Counted from the first letter of the stretch, positions 1 to 11,400 are shown. The stretch is 64,000 nucleotides of DNA from Mytilus galloprovincialis (GCF_965363235.1 NC_134850.1:31398102-31462101), one strand, 5' to 3'. The notes: generated by a model not told the origin, from the sequence alone. Program-made: numbers and translations.

Positions 1-97
1 TTTGCAGATTTTTAACTATGAATAAATCTTAATAAACTGTCGTTTCGACTCGACCTTGAAAATTTCGATGAATCTGCATTGTATATTGATATTTTTT
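1..97. repeat. partial unit of ~290-bp tandem satellite
   Basis: This segment matches 1214-1310 and 1483-1580: all three share the sequence around a CTGTCGTTTCGACTCG core followed by a T-rich stretch. It is a half unit of the satellite described at 1048-1720. It was separated from that array by the retroelement tail that begins near 98, so the array probably continues to the left of the window. Confidence 0.6.
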
Positions 98-719
98 TTT
101 TATGTAAAAGAGGGTCGAAAGATACCAGAGGACAGTCAAACTCATAAATCGAAAATAAACTGACAACGCCATGGCTAAAAATAAAGAAGACAAGCAGACA
201 AACAAAAGTACACGACACAACATAGAAAACTAAAGAATAAGCTACACGAACCCCACCAAAAACTAGGGGTGATCTCCAGAAGGGTAAGCAGATCCTGCTC
301 CACATGTGGCACCCGTCGTGTTGCCCATGTTATAAAAATTCAAGTGAATAGTCTAATTCGGTAGGTCACATTCGTGAAAGGGAAGGGAATTGTAGTTATG
401 ACGTAAGGAACATATCCGATATCATCTGTGAAACGGTTAGTCCATAACGGTCAACCAACTTGTGATGGCGTCCGTAAAATTTACAAAGGGATGATTTCAA
501 CTTCACTATTTGGAACTCTTGGTTTAAAAGCTTCCTTGTGAGCAGCAACCCTCTATCAAGAAAACTATGATAGGAAATACAAGCAAGGGAATATCGTATC
601 AATTGGAAGATATATACCCCGTATGCAGGTGCTGCTGGAATGTTGCTACTTAGAAATAGAAAGTTCAAAATATGAAAGCTGAAATCATCTCTTTTGTCGT
701 AAAAATTTGTTTTCAACCG
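98..719 (-). mobile_element. 3' end of a retroelement (repeat family A) with RT-associated C-terminal frame
   Basis: On the minus strand an open frame at 716-396 carries the motifs YDKRDDF, SNIPAAPAYGV, LIRYSLAC and KFYGRHHKLVDRYG. I associate these with the extreme C-terminus of a reverse-transcriptase polyprotein seen repeatedly in bivalve and other invertebrate gene models. It is followed by a roughly 300-bp 3' region that ends near 105 with a CCCTCTTTT-type terminus and an A-rich tail. The same C-terminal peptide plus 3' region recurs on the plus strand at 61,085-61,515. The bare 3' region recurs many times, so family A behaves as a 5'-truncated retrotransposon. The retroelement class is my inference. 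Confidence 0.6.
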
Positions 720-1047
720 ACCCTTATTGTCAATTTCTAGATGTAAGTCAAAATATGAGGCCGACTTAACTGTATCTGTTGTATCCTTTATCTCTAGTTC
801 GATGAGATAGATGCGTTCAACATAGTCACCAAATTTTGAATTATTTAGTGAGAGAACATCATGTAAAAAGAGGAAGTAAAGTTAAAGGATATTGCTTACT
901 TCTTATTTTTCTTCCTAAGAAGTTCCTGTATGAAGTCAGCCTCATAATAATAAGGAAATAAGTCGGCCTCCGAACGTAACCAATATGTTGTCAATCAAGA
1001 AATCAAGCATCTTGATAATGTCAAGAAATCAAGCATCCTAACAAATT

Positions 1048-1720
1048 AGAGTCAAGACATTCACCTCTACGTTTTCAGGCACTATTAGTATCACGTCTCT
1101 AGAGATGACGTACTGGAAGTTGTCGTTGGTATGTCAAATATACCCACTAGCTTAATGAATGGTGTATTTGCTGAATAAAATATCTTGTCTTTATAATTTT
1201 ATATATGAAAACCTGCATTTTCAAAGATTTTTAAATACTATGAATATAAATAAAACTGTCGTTTCGACTCGTCCTAAAAAAATGTGACGAATCTTCATTG
1301 TATTCTGATTATTTTTGCAATTTGTTTTGCTGTAAATTAAAGTAAAGACATTCACCTCTAAGTTTTTCAGGCACTATTGGTATCACGTCTCTGAAGATGA
1401 CGTACTGGAAGTTGTTCTTGGTATGTCAAACATACCCACTAGCTTGTCTTTACAATTATATATATGTATATTTGCATACCTGCATTTTCAATGATTTTTA
1501 ATTACTATGAATAAATCTTGATAAAGCTGTCGTTTCGACTCGTCCTAAAAAATTGTGACTTTTTCTTCATTGTATTCTGATTATTTTTACAATTAGTTTG
1601 CTGCAAATGAATGTGAAGGCATTGACCTGTAAGTTTTCGGACGCGTTTTGTATCACGTCTCCGAAGATGAAGTACTGGAAGTTGTCATCATGGTTTACAA
1701 CAAACCCCGAAGCTTAATGT
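1048..1720. repeat. tandem satellite, unit about 270-290 bp
   Basis: The marker beginning AGACATTCACCTCTA occurs near 1055 and 1346, and a diverged form occurs near 1617. This gives periods of about 291 and 271 bp. Each unit also carries a TATCACGTCTC...GTACTGGAAGTTGT block and a CTGTCGTTTCGACTCG block. A diverged single unit lies at about 31,020-31,130. Confidence 0.75.
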
Positions 1721-1839
1721 TTGGTATGTGTCTTTAATCACATGTTTTCTTATATTAGATTCAAATCAATATTTTCTACCTCAAGTATAGATAACCTTCG
1801 CAGTATTTGATAAAAATTTGAGAACTGTTTGGTCCTCAA

Positions 1840-1965
1840 TGCTCTTCAACTTCGTTCTTTATTTGGTTTTTAACTTTTGTTGATTCTAGAGACACTGACG
1901 ATTCTTTTGTAAACAAAACGCGCGTCTGCCACAAATTTTTAAAATTTAAATCCTGGTATTTATAA
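1840..1965 (+). repeat. interspersed repeat family C (diverged copy)
   Basis: Family C is recognised by TCCTCAATGCTCTTCAACTT, then a GACGAAACGCGCGTCTGGCG-type core, then an AATCCTGGTACCTTTGATA-type end. This copy keeps AAACGCGCGTCTG and CCTGGTATTTATAATA. Better copies are at 7255-7410, 42,140-42,290 and 62,510-62,690 (plus), and 28,425-28,640, 33,415-33,735 and 36,830-37,035 (minus). Confidence 0.6.
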
Positions 1966-2104
1966 TAAGTTTATTTAATGAATGCTTTCGATTACTAATA
2001 AAGGCTCTACATTTTATAGATTTGTAACCAAAGTTGTGAAGAATTTAAAATGGGTCGTTATTATCTTTGCCTTTTGATTGTTCGTGCAAGGTGTTTTTTT
2101 CTAT

Positions 2105-2640
2105 TTGAGTCATTATAGGTAGGCAGTTATGATAGCTTTTTCTTCAATTTCATTACCATATCGTAGACATGGATATTTGTGACGGCTTTTTATTAAGCTT
2201 CGGCATTTTCATTCACACATGTGATAAAATATTCGCAAAACGAAATTAATTTTATTTTCCTTATTTTGACATACCCCTTACAGTCAAATGTGGTGCGGCT
2301 TCTCGAGTTAAAAAATCCCGGTTTTTACCAAAACAATTCTCAAAAAAATTATTACTAGCATATATTGAATACATTTTTAACTTCTTTATTTTATGGTCCT
2401 TTTTTATTCAATCCACCAAAAGGGGTTAAGCTGAGACACTTGTTTTACATTGCAACATTTCAAATGTCTCTGCAAAGAGTTTTACATAATTATTATATTT
2501 GATGACTTAATTTGAAAAGCATTTAGGATTATGTGCTGTATTTATGACCATGCAGTTATTTCTGGGTTTTTTTTAAGAATGTAAGAAGGTGAAATTTAAA
2601 AAATCAAGATTTCAAAATCGATACTTTAAGTCATAAGTGT
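2105..2640. other. gene-free stretch, part of an old segmental duplication
   Basis: I see no coding signal. About 2110-2260 is similar to 31,350-31,500 (shared GGCAGTTATGATAGC / GCGGTTATGGTAGC and GACATGGATATTTGTGACGG / ATCATGGATATGTATGACGG blocks). The rest is AT-rich sequence without recognisable features. Confidence 0.4.
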
Positions 2641-2649
2641 TTTAGTTAA

Positions 2650-2850
2650 GGAACAAAATAAACAAAAAATACTGGTAGGTTATAGAGCTCCTTTTGATTT
2701 GATGTATTCCACTGTTCAAAATTTATAATTCGACTGAGAGAAAACAAATCCGGGATGTAAACTAAAACCGAAAGAAACACATTATCTGGCCTTTTCAGAC
2801 TTATGAGGTATTTATAGCATTGTCTAATTTTGTGCACCTTGTTATTTTTT
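2650..2850 (+). repeat. fragment of interspersed repeat family E
   Basis: Contains ACTGTTCAAAATTTATAATTC and ACAAATCCGGGATGTAAACT, the 5' half of family E. Fuller copies are at 46,880-47,160 and 48,965-49,290. The short open frame here is only the repeat read in reverse. Confidence 0.55.
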
Positions 2851-2859
2851 TTCATTACT

Positions 2860-4035
2860 AGTAAGTTGTATATTATCTGGATAGTGTTTGAATTTCTTAT
2901 GTTTTACTTCTAATTATAATATATTTTTGTAATTTCAAATTAACAATTCATATGAAACATGAAAAAACTTTAGGTCTTTATAATGTGTGATCTCTGAAGG
3001 ACTGTCATCAAATGAACTACACCTTAATTATAAATGAAATATGTAATTTGTAATAATATGTAGGCTGTTGCATGACGATTACAAAAAGCGAGTAGAAGAA
3101 AAATGAATAAAACGTTTTTTTCTTTGTCAATTTTAAAGACCAAGTTGTTTAAAAAATAACATATAGCAAATTCCTTTCGTCGTTTTGTAAACAAACTCGT
3201 ATACTATTAAACGAAGAGTGAAACACGTAAAAAAATTTCGAGAAATTAGAATATTTGCATACAATTTTATTTTTTTTTCAAATATTAAGCTTATTTTATT
3301 AACAATCACCTGTTACATCAACCCTCAGTTGCCCAGGGGAGCAACTAAGGGGGCCCCAATTTTTACAGTCTCATTTGTCGGGGGAAAAGCAAATGAGAAT
3401 AAAAAACTCCCACTATGAATTATTATCATTAACCTTTATAAATATTATCTATCCTTGTACAATTGTACATGTACCTGCAATCATTATCGATCTATATATC
3501 TTTACCTCTCACCAGATATAATTTTTTGAATAAAGTATGTTTTTATCTTTATTTATTTCTCACAAAGGCTACCTGTATTTAGTAAGCAGTTTCAATTTTA
3601 ACGTACATCAAGTCTTTTGTTATGTTAATTTCAATTACATTTAATTTCTGGTCGAGTGATCATTTACCACGTGCGATTTTTTAAAGGGATGTATAGTTCA
3701 TTCATAAAAAAAAATAGATTAATGATTTTGATTTCCAAAAAGGATTTATTTCAAAGATATGGTGAGTAAATATTTGTTTATAAAATGAACCTGTTGATAC
3801 AACATGTCTTGTTACAATTAGATGATATACATGAATTACATACAATATAAAAATTACATGTAGGGAGTTGAGAACAGTGTACATATTATTATTCAATCAG
3901 TATCAAAGAGGCCATTGCATTGACCTGACCACGCAAAATATATATTTATATACAAAAAGTGTCACACATAGTAGAAAAGGCTTTTTTCGTATTTGGTTTA
4001 CGACATTTGAGCAGAAATTGCATTTCGTGTTTTAT
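2860..4035. other. gene-free AT-rich stretch
   Basis: No coding exon is recognisable. About 3170-3225 resembles 30,880-30,950 (the TTTCGT...GTTTTGTA...ACGAACTTGTATA block), another piece of the dispersed segmental homology. About 3700-4035 may contain the 3' untranslated end of the LINE, but I could not fix its 3' terminus or a tail. Confidence 0.4.
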
Positions 4036-4041
4036 CATATT

Positions 4042-4554
4042 TTAAATCACCGATTTACTTATCGCTTTCTTTTGATATTTTGCGTTATTTCTAGTTTTCC
4101 AGATAACCCATTTCGTGATAAGAAGCACCGTATCTAAAATTTGGGTATAAGATGCATCTGCATTAATGACCCCACAAATTATACTTGTTTCCGATTTTTG
4201 TAATTTTTCAATATTTAATTTTGAACAAAATTCCCATATTATCACAAAAATTTTCCGCCAAACGTCTTCCACCAGTTTACAATAAATAAAAAGATGAACA
4301 AGTGATTCGTTTTCATTGCAAAAGTGACACTTCCCGTTTGAGCGATTCATTTTTTGTAATTTTTCTTCAGTGTAAATTATATCATGTAGTAACTTCCATT
4401 GAAGTTGATTAGTTTTCTTGTTAGCTAAATTCTTATTTAAAGTTTCCCAAATGTATTCCAATGGTAGTTCATTCCCAAAATGTAAATTCCACTTAAATTG
4501 GCTTTTTGGAGCTGTTTTATTCTCATAAAAGTATCTCATATCTTTAAGAGCCAA
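4042..4554 (-). pseudogene. LINE C-terminal domain with zf-RVT-like Cys/His block
   Basis: This 170-residue fragment contains QLQWKLLHDIIYTEEKL and CHFCNENESLVHLFIYC, the C-terminal zinc-binding-like region that follows RT in Tx1/L1-type elements. It ends in a natural-looking stop at 4042, so it probably marks the true ORF end. The frame switches from the preceding 4837-4544 fragment within a few bases at 4544-4554. Confidence 0.8.
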
Positions 4555-5191
4555 ATATATTTTCTTCTAAAAGGTCCTCTTTCGTGACCGATTTTTGGAT
4601 TTTCTGTAAGTCAGTCCAGGAAATTAACAGTTTTTTATAATATTTGGACATTTGTATTTGCCTAAAACATGTAGTGTCCGAACATGAACATATAAAAAAA
4701 TCTGTATCATATTTTTCGTCTAGTGACGTTAACCAGTATTTTCCTATTGCATTCCATTTTTGTGTTTTTGAGTTGACAATTATACTGTACATACTTTTCA
4801 CCTGTTTTGATTTAATAAAGTCCCTTAAGTTTATCATTCCTATCCCACCTTTTTCTTTCGGTCAACACAACACACTGTTCTAGAGATTTGGTTTGTTTTC
4901 CCATCCCATATGAAGGACCATATAATATTATATAATTTGTTATTCGTATATATCCGGGATACCTCTCATTTCAATTTCGTATCCAATGACAGACAGTACA
5001 AAGGATTTAATAATTAAAACTTTTCCCGTAAATGTGAGATCTCTTGATTTCCAAACTTCCATACAGTATTTTGTCTTATTTATTTTTTCTAACAAAATTT
5101 GATCCAAGTCCACCCCATATCCATGTTGTACCCCTAATGCTTTCACAGGACGCTTAGACCATTTAATTTTGTTAAATTGTGGTTTTTTATT

Positions 5192-5449
5192 TCACCACTT
5201 GCCTAAATACATGCCAACAGTCTTATCCATATTCATTTTAGCCCCCGAAGCGTTTTCGTACAGTTTTAAAGTTTTAAATGTGTCTTCGATAGACTCCTCG
5301 CTTTTATTAAAGAGTTGAGTATCGTCAGCAAACATATTTAGCTTTGTTTCAATATAGTCCCCAGTTCTAGTCGGAAGTTGTATTCCTTCTATATTAGGAT
5401 TGTTTCTAATTGATGCTGCAAGTGGTTCTGCTTGCAGGATATATAACAT
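5192..5449 (-). pseudogene. LINE reverse transcriptase, catalytic FADD fragment
   Basis: This fragment contains LNMFADDTQLF, the palm motif with the catalytic aspartate pair, and ASGAKMNMDKT, typical of the segment after it in L1/Tx1 LINEs. It is frameshifted relative to the upstream piece near 5455 and ends in a stop at 5192. The next piece (5146-4940) continues with LGVQHGYG and DLTFTGKVLIIKSFVLS. Confidence 0.85.
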
Positions 5450-5656
5450 CGGGCTATTGGGTATCCTTGACGAATTGAACGGGTTATGCCTACGAATCTA
5501 GAAGTATGAATACACGTCTTGGCGTTAATGAAAAGCATTTTTACCCAACTCCTGAATTTTTCACCAAACCAAAATTTTAATAAGCAAAAATCGATCCATT
5601 CCCATTCCGCCCTATCAAATGCTTTTTGTTGATCCAAAAATAATATTGCACCCTCC

Positions 5657-6082
5657 TCATCTTCTAATTAAAAAAAAAATAACATCTTGTAGTAATCTAT
5701 TGCCTTGAAAAATGTTGCGCCCTTTAACAAACCCTTTTTGATCGAAATCAATTATTTGCGGTAATACATTTTGTAACCTTTCCGCGAGTACTTTCGAAAT
5801 AATTTTATAGTCCGTGTTCAAGAGCGTTATAGGACGCCAATTCTTTATGTCTTTTCTCTCCCCAGACTTAAACATAAGCGTAATCATACCTCTATATTGA
5901 GATTCACAGAGCAAATTGTTGGCAAAGATTTCCTTAATAACCGCCACAAAGTCGTCCTTTATCAAATACCAATATATTTTATAAAATTCATTTACAATTC
6001 CGTCTTCCCCAGGGGATTTATCAGGTTTCAAAATTGTAATGGCCTTACTTATTTCATCCAAAGATATTTCCATTTCACACAT
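5657..6082 (-). pseudogene. LINE reverse transcriptase, N-terminal part of RT domain
   Basis: This 141-residue open fragment covers the RT fingers: SLDEISKAI, LKPDKSPGEDGIVNEFYK, a GMITLMFKSGE block, NWRPITLLNTDYKIISK and FDQKGFVKGRNI. It is one of at least six broken pieces of the same LINE ORF. The frame is lost at the homopolymer run near 5671-5680, immediately before the next fragment (5637-5389), which continues with DQQKAFDRAEW. Confidence 0.85.
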
Positions 6083-7254
6083 TTTTTTTATTTTCTTCGG
6101 TTAGTTTATGGTCTATATTCTGTAATAGATTTTCTGCAGCCTCCCTATCCCACCCCTCGGACGTAAATATTTTTTTGTAGAAAGATACTTGTTCTTCTAA
6201 AATAGATTCTATATCATCTTTATACTTTCCGTCTGCACCTTTTATTCTAGACCATAATTTTTCCGCGCCCCTCTTTTTTTCTAGATTAAAGAAGTACCCT
6301 GTAGATTTTCCCCCTTTCTCGTACCAATTAACCTTAGACCTAATTCTGACTGCCTCGGCTTTTTTGTCATAATAGTCTTTTATTTTAACTTTTAAATCAT
6401 TTAATTCGTTTTCATTCTTCATGTTATTTGTAAGATCGGATCCCGTAATTTTATCAAATTTTTTTCCCCACTCCCTTATTTTTTTTCTGTAACGTTTAAT
6501 TGCTTTGCCACTTCTAAAGTAATACTTTTTATTTTTATCTTAGTTTCCTCCCACTATTCAAGACTATTTACGAACTTATTTTTTTATAATTTCCAGTTTT
6601 CCCAAAAGTTTTCGAACGTATTTCTAAATAAATCTGATTGAATAACTGATGAGTTCATTTTCCACATTCCGGGACCGCGTTCTGGTTCATTTGTTTTTAA
6701 TTTCATGAATACACCGTCGTGGTCACTGAACGGAAAATAAACTATTTTTGCCTGTTGCGATTTATATTGAAGCTCACTACTTATAAAGATATAATCAATT
6801 CGTGACCTTGAGTTACCCCGACAAAAAGTATATTGTTTGACTTTAGGGTATCGTTATGCTCGACAAATGTTTTTAATTCAATCGATCCAATGTCTTCTTG
6901 AAAAGGCACCGGTTTTCGATCTAAGTTTTTTATAAGAGCACAGTTAAAATCCCCAAGAACGATATTTCTATTACCTTTATTAATAAGAATATTTTTTTCG
7001 CTACCCTTTTGAATTACTTGATCCATGATTTCAAAAACTGTCCCCTTTCCATTCGTTTTTCCATTTCGTTTCGACCTCGCTAGAGCTATGTGTTTCTTGC
7101 AAGCATATTACGTCAATATTTTTTCTTTTTACACCAGTAAAAAAAAAATTGCATACAATTAATATACTCTTTACACTTTACGTATATCATGTTATTGAAA
7201 AATTTTTGGTTCAATGGTTTTGTACCAGATGTCTTATAATAAATAATTTGTTTT

Positions 7255-7410
7255 TGTATTTGGCACAACTTTTTGGAATTTGGGTCCTTAATGCTCTTCA
7301 ACTTTGTACTTGTTTGGCTTTACAACTATTTTGATCTGAACGTCACTGATGAGTCTAATGTAGACGAAACGCGCGTCTGGCGTTTTAAATGATAATCCTG
7401 GTACCTTTGA
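7255..7410 (+). repeat. interspersed repeat family C
   Basis: Contains TCCTTAATGCTCTTCAACTT, GTCACTGATGAGTC, GACGAAACGCGCGTCTGGCG and AATCCTGGTACCTTTGATAA in family order. It lies inside a segment homologous to 31,590-31,870, which lacks it. The insertion therefore postdates that duplication. Confidence 0.75.
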
Positions 7411-7489
7411 TAACTGTTTAATCATTACCACTATTTGTTTTATTAACATTTGAAATGATGACTAGAAAGATTAGCTATTGCTTAACCTG

Positions 7490-7735
7490 GAGACGAGAGG
7501 CGATATACCAAAGGCACATTCAAACTTAAACCAAAATAAACTGACGACGTCATTGCTAACAAAAAAAACAACAGACAAACAAAAGTTAACAAAACACAAC
7601 ATAGAAAACTGACGATTGAGCAGGCGCAGCTGGAATATTGAACATAGAAATGTAAATTTAACAATGTTGAAGCTGAGGTCATCTCTTTGTCGTAAAGTTA
7701 AGTTTTCAATCGATCGTCATTGCCATGTCTAGATG
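7490..7735 (-). repeat. retroelement tail, family A
   Basis: Shares the family A block AAAATAAACTGACGACG...ATTGCTAAC, the CACAACATAGAAAACTGA block, and at its far side TCATCTCTTTGTCGTAAAG, as in 690-705. A diverged counterpart lies at 31,765-31,890 in the paralogous segment. Confidence 0.65.
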
Positions 7736-7889
7736 TTGGTCAAGACATGATCTTGCTCTGTAAAATGTTCGTTGTATTATTATGTTGATATCAAGGGGAT
7801 TTATGAATAAATCGGGTAATTACTTGAACATTACGAATGGGAACGTTTATATCAGGTTATAGATCTACCGTGGGCGTGAAAACCTGATT

Positions 7890-8320
7890 ATCACGTGATT
7901 TTTATGTTGAAAAATATGAAAGAAAATTCCCTGTGTATATCATATTTATATCGGGTTTTTTCTTCATTTATAAATCAGACGTTGATTTTCTAATTTTGAA
8001 TGTTTCTCATTTTTTATATGTTGGTGCCTTTTTAATCTGTTATCAGGTATGAATTTTAATCATTATTTAAGACTGCTCGATTACCTATAAAAGCTAACAC
8101 ATCTACGTCAATACCATTTGGATAGTTTTATCACGTGATTTCATATTCATTTTGGTTTTTTTTCTTAGCTTATAAATCAGACGTTGATTTTCTAATTTGG
8201 AATGTATCTCATTTTTTATATGTTGGTGCCTTTTTAATCTGTAATCAGGATTGAATTTTGATCATTGTTTAAGACTGCTCGATTACCTATAATAGCTAAC
8301 ACATCTACGTCAATTTGTAT
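7890..8320. repeat. local tandem duplication, period about 202 bp
   Basis: The block TAAATCAGACGTTGATTTTC...TGTTGGTGCCTTTTTAATCTG...GACTGCTCGATTACCTATAA...ACACATCTACGTCAAT begins near 7971 and again near 8173. There are two complete units with few differences. No coding signal is visible. Confidence 0.8.
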
Positions 8321-8329
8321 ATTTTGGAT

Positions 8330-9540
8330 AGTTGTCTAATTGGCAAACAAACCACGTCTTCTAATTTTATTTTATTTAATCGACTAGACTATCTCCTAGT
8401 AGCTTGTTGGAAACGGGTGGATTCAAAAAGACCTTAAAATTGATATTTGTTGCTTCTCCACTATGCCTGTTTCATTTAAAAGGTAGAGAACAGACTGTTC
8501 AGCTCGGAGTCAGATACAGTGTCCGAGTACTGTGACTTATCTTTCTAAAAGTTGTTACCTTATGAAATAGCATGTAAACAGCGTGTGATTCTAGTACAAA
8601 ACAGGGTAGGTATTCACAAAACATTAAACGTCCTGAATATGTTACTAGAGCATATGTGTTAAACCTTACAGATGTGGGTTAAGAAACCAAACTATATAAT
8701 GCTCTCTCTCTCTCTAACAAGGTGGTACTATTTTAGACGAAAGAAATACCTCGGTCGTTTTTCGTTAGAAAGAAATTTAAACAGAGTAATTGGTAAAAAG
8801 TAAAAATAAACACACAACATTGATTTATAAGTTTATATCTATTTATAAAAAAAGATAAATTTATATGATTTACTCCGGTTTGAAATGGTATTTAAAATTA
8901 AATTATAAGGAATAAAAACAAGCCTTCCGCTAAATATCGAAATATCGAATGCCCCTAGATAAATTTATTTATAATTTCACAAAATTCTTTTGAAAATATC
9001 GGCGCTTAATATAAAAAAAAAGCACTCAAATAGAAACCAATACGGTGAAGGTGCGAATTTCTTATGAAAGAATTTATAAATTCTTAATTTGTAAGAAATG
9101 AAATCATTTCCCTATCTCAGATTAAGCTTTTGACATTTTTTTCTAATTCTTATCTCTACCTCAATACAAACCATACTGTTTTGGCTTTATTATTTTTTGT
9201 TCTTATACATAAACCTTAATCATTAATATTGTTACAGTTTAGGGAGTAAGCTGTAGGATTGTACATACGACTCTTTCGGGCTACTCAGTAAACACTCATT
9301 TCTATTTTCACGATCTTCGTTTACTGTTAGCCAACGCGTATACTAAGACATTTGATGAACATTGTTTAAAATGTTATTGTTATTGTAGGTGGATATTGTT
9401 AGAAAGGTCTCTGGGAATAATGGTTATTGAGTTCGTCTTCACTGTTTGACCCTTGACTGCAAGACTGTTCCCACCTTATTTTTACCCTTATTCACACATT
9501 CCCACTTTATTACCTTGTTATTTTATTAGGATAAGGTATG
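8330..9540. other. gene-free AT-rich stretch
   Basis: I see no supported exon, RNA gene or repeat family here apart from a short CT run at 8703-8714. Long open frames are absent on both strands. Confidence 0.4.
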
Positions 9541-9910
9541 AATATTGTAACCGGGGCCATGCATGCTAAGAGTAAGCTGAGATATGTCCCGTTTGTGCAT
9601 TTCCCGACTCGACAAAATGTCAACATTCCGCTCGCCGCCATTTGCATCACTTTTTTTATTGACGTCGGTGAACTAATGACCTGAGATCAGCATCCAATCA
9701 GCATAACGTAATTAGCACACCATGTAGACAGATGTATAAAAGAGAGTGCACAACAATCTTCAAGGAGACTACGGCCCGCTACCAGGGCAGTCACTCCTGA
9801 TACGAAGAAAATTACTAGAGCAAACCAAATACGCTGCAGTCGATGCAATACATGTACCTTTGCTATTGTATGCATTTCCATTGAATAAATGGATCAAACT
9901 ATAACTAACC
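9541..9910 (+). promoter_or_regulatory. possible core promoter or solo LTR
   Basis: A relatively GC-rich patch contains TGACGTC (near 9660), a CCAAT-type ATCCAATCAGC (near 9692), TATAAAAG at about 9736 and AATAAA at about 9885. A TATA box followed about 150 bp later by a polyadenylation signal is the layout of an LTR (U3-R-U5). The segment starts with TGTAACCGGGG. I could not find a matching second LTR, internal gag-pol or a target duplication, so this could also be an orphan promoter. Confidence 0.3.
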
Positions 9911-10123
9911 TAGATGTTTCCTACGCTTACTATGGTGTTGACAAACGATTAAAATACCAAAAAGGGGGGTCTCTGAATATTTTATAATAATGTTCTCTGG
10001 TGGGCTTTATGTGATTTATACTTGTAAAAGCATTGGATATTTTGTATATAATAAATTGTAAAGCGTAAATAAATCTTGTTATCTGTTGTATATGTAATAA
10101 GTAAGTCAGTGTTAATAATGAGT

Positions 10124-10735
10124 TTCTGAGCTACCTTATCAAGTTTAACGAGTGCCTTAGCTGTTTTGCCTGCTACGCTACCATTGTCTTGATCATTGTG
10201 CCAACTACGCTACCAGTAATTACTTAGTTTGTAACTCGACACCGGGGTTGACAGATAGTAGAATTCTACCAAGAATAAAGTAGCCACTGTGTTAAGCTGG
10301 TAGCAAAACTTTTACTTCATGTCTATTACATGATTAGTGCTGTACCTATCCCCCCTTTTTTTACATTGCAACGTACCACAAAATGTTCTATTTAAACAAA
10401 AAAAGAAGATTTGGTATAATTGCCATTGAGACAACTCTCCACAAGAGACCAATTGACACATACATTTACAAGTATAGGTCACCGTTCGACCTTCAACATT
10501 GAGTAAAACCCATACCAAAACTATTCAATTCCCGAAATGACAAATGTTTCTGAGCTACCATATCAAGTTTAGCTATTTTGCCTGCTTCGCTACCATTGTC
10601 TTGATCATTGTGCCAGCTACGTTACCAATAATTACTTATTTTGTTACTCGACACCAGAGTTGACAGATAGTATAATTTAACCAATAATATAGTAACCACT
10701 GTGAACCTTGTATCAAAACGTTTACTTATGGGACA
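10124..10735. repeat. tandem duplication carrying TCTGAGCTACC...CTACGCTACC block
   Basis: Positions 10,124-10,312 and 10,543-10,730 share TTTCTGAGCTACC, TTTGCCTGCT, GCTACCATTGTCTTGATCAT, TAATTACTTA and CTCGACACC...GTTGACAGATAGTA. A short fragment of the same unit is at about 38,085-38,120. The two copies are separated by a family B element (10,400-10,545). Confidence 0.75.
10400..10545 (+). repeat. interspersed repeat family B
   Basis: Family B is recognised by GCCATTGAGACAACTCTCCA, then TATAGGTCACCGT, CCTTCAACA and AAACCCATACC. Other plus-strand copies start near 11,125, 16,215, 34,298, 39,718 and 58,415. Reverse copies are near 15,040, 19,545, 32,820, 40,940 and 41,570. Confidence 0.8.
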
Positions 10736-11035
10736 TCCCCGTCCCGTAACAATATGTTTTATCAAACGTCATTTTATAAACAAAACTTAAAAAGTCCATA
10801 AAATGTTTAGAGCCCCTTAAGCTTATAAATAATTTCAATTCAAGGTAAAAACCAAGTGTCATGAAGGACAATACTTATTTTAAACTGGATGGTTTATCAA
10901 GCCAGAAGCAATAGTACTCTTCAGTCGGATAGGACCTCAAATTAAATTTGCGGATACTTCTGTTTTATAGACTACTCGTTGATTCTTTATTTCCAACTAT
11001 TGCTGCTTCCATAGCACTAACTGTTGTCGTGTATT

Positions 11036-11400
11036 TTACTGTGGTTAATGTCTATTACATGATTGGTGCTGTACCTACCACCCTCCTTTTTTTCCCTTGC
11101 AACGTACCACAAAATGTTCAATTTAAAAAAAAGAAGATGGGGTATAATTGCCATTGAGACAACTCTCCACAACAGACCGATTGACACATAAGTTAACAAG
11201 TATGGGTCACCGTTTGACCTTCAACATTGATTAAAACCCATAACGCAACTATTCAATTCCCGAAATGACAAATGTACAACAATTTAAACGAAAAATATAA
11301 CGGCTTGATGTATGTACAAATAAATGCAAAAATAATATAATATATACAAAAAGCGACAACAACTGCATTATAGGATGATGATTTTAGACAAACCAATACA
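11036..11400 (+). repeat. second copy of the family B insertion with its flank
   Basis: 11,040-11,125 repeats 10,315-10,400 (TGTCTATTACATGATT, GTGCTGTACC, GCAACGTACCACAAAATGTT). The family B body follows, extending to AACGACAACAACTGCATTATA-like sequence near 11,370. The shared flank shows that the repeat was copied by local duplication, not by an independent insertion. Confidence 0.75.

Larger units (their letters stand above)
4040..7140 (-). mobile_element. 5'-truncated, decayed LINE (Tx1/L1-type non-LTR retrotransposon)
   Basis: Reading the minus strand from 7140 downward, the fragments come in the expected order. An AP-endonuclease starts already inside the domain (DVICLQETHSS near 7105-7075), then GDFN (6938-6927), SRIDYIF near 6800 and SDHDGV near 6720. 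A linker follows (6422-6075). Reverse transcriptase shows KPDKSPGEDG, NWRPITLLNTDYK, DQKGF, DQQKAFDR and the catalytic FADDTQLF near 5330. A C-terminal zf-RVT-like block HFCNENESLVHLF ends at 4042. Frameshifts (near the A run at 5671-5680 and near 5455) and stops break it, so it is inactive. The order and the terminal Cys/His block fit the L1/Tx1 group. Truncation of the first endonuclease residues indicates incomplete reverse transcription. Confidence 0.88.

Noticed and set aside
396..716. Stand-alone 106-codon gene
   Set aside because: The peptide is the C-terminal remnant of a retroelement and recurs with the same 3' tail at 61,085-61,515.
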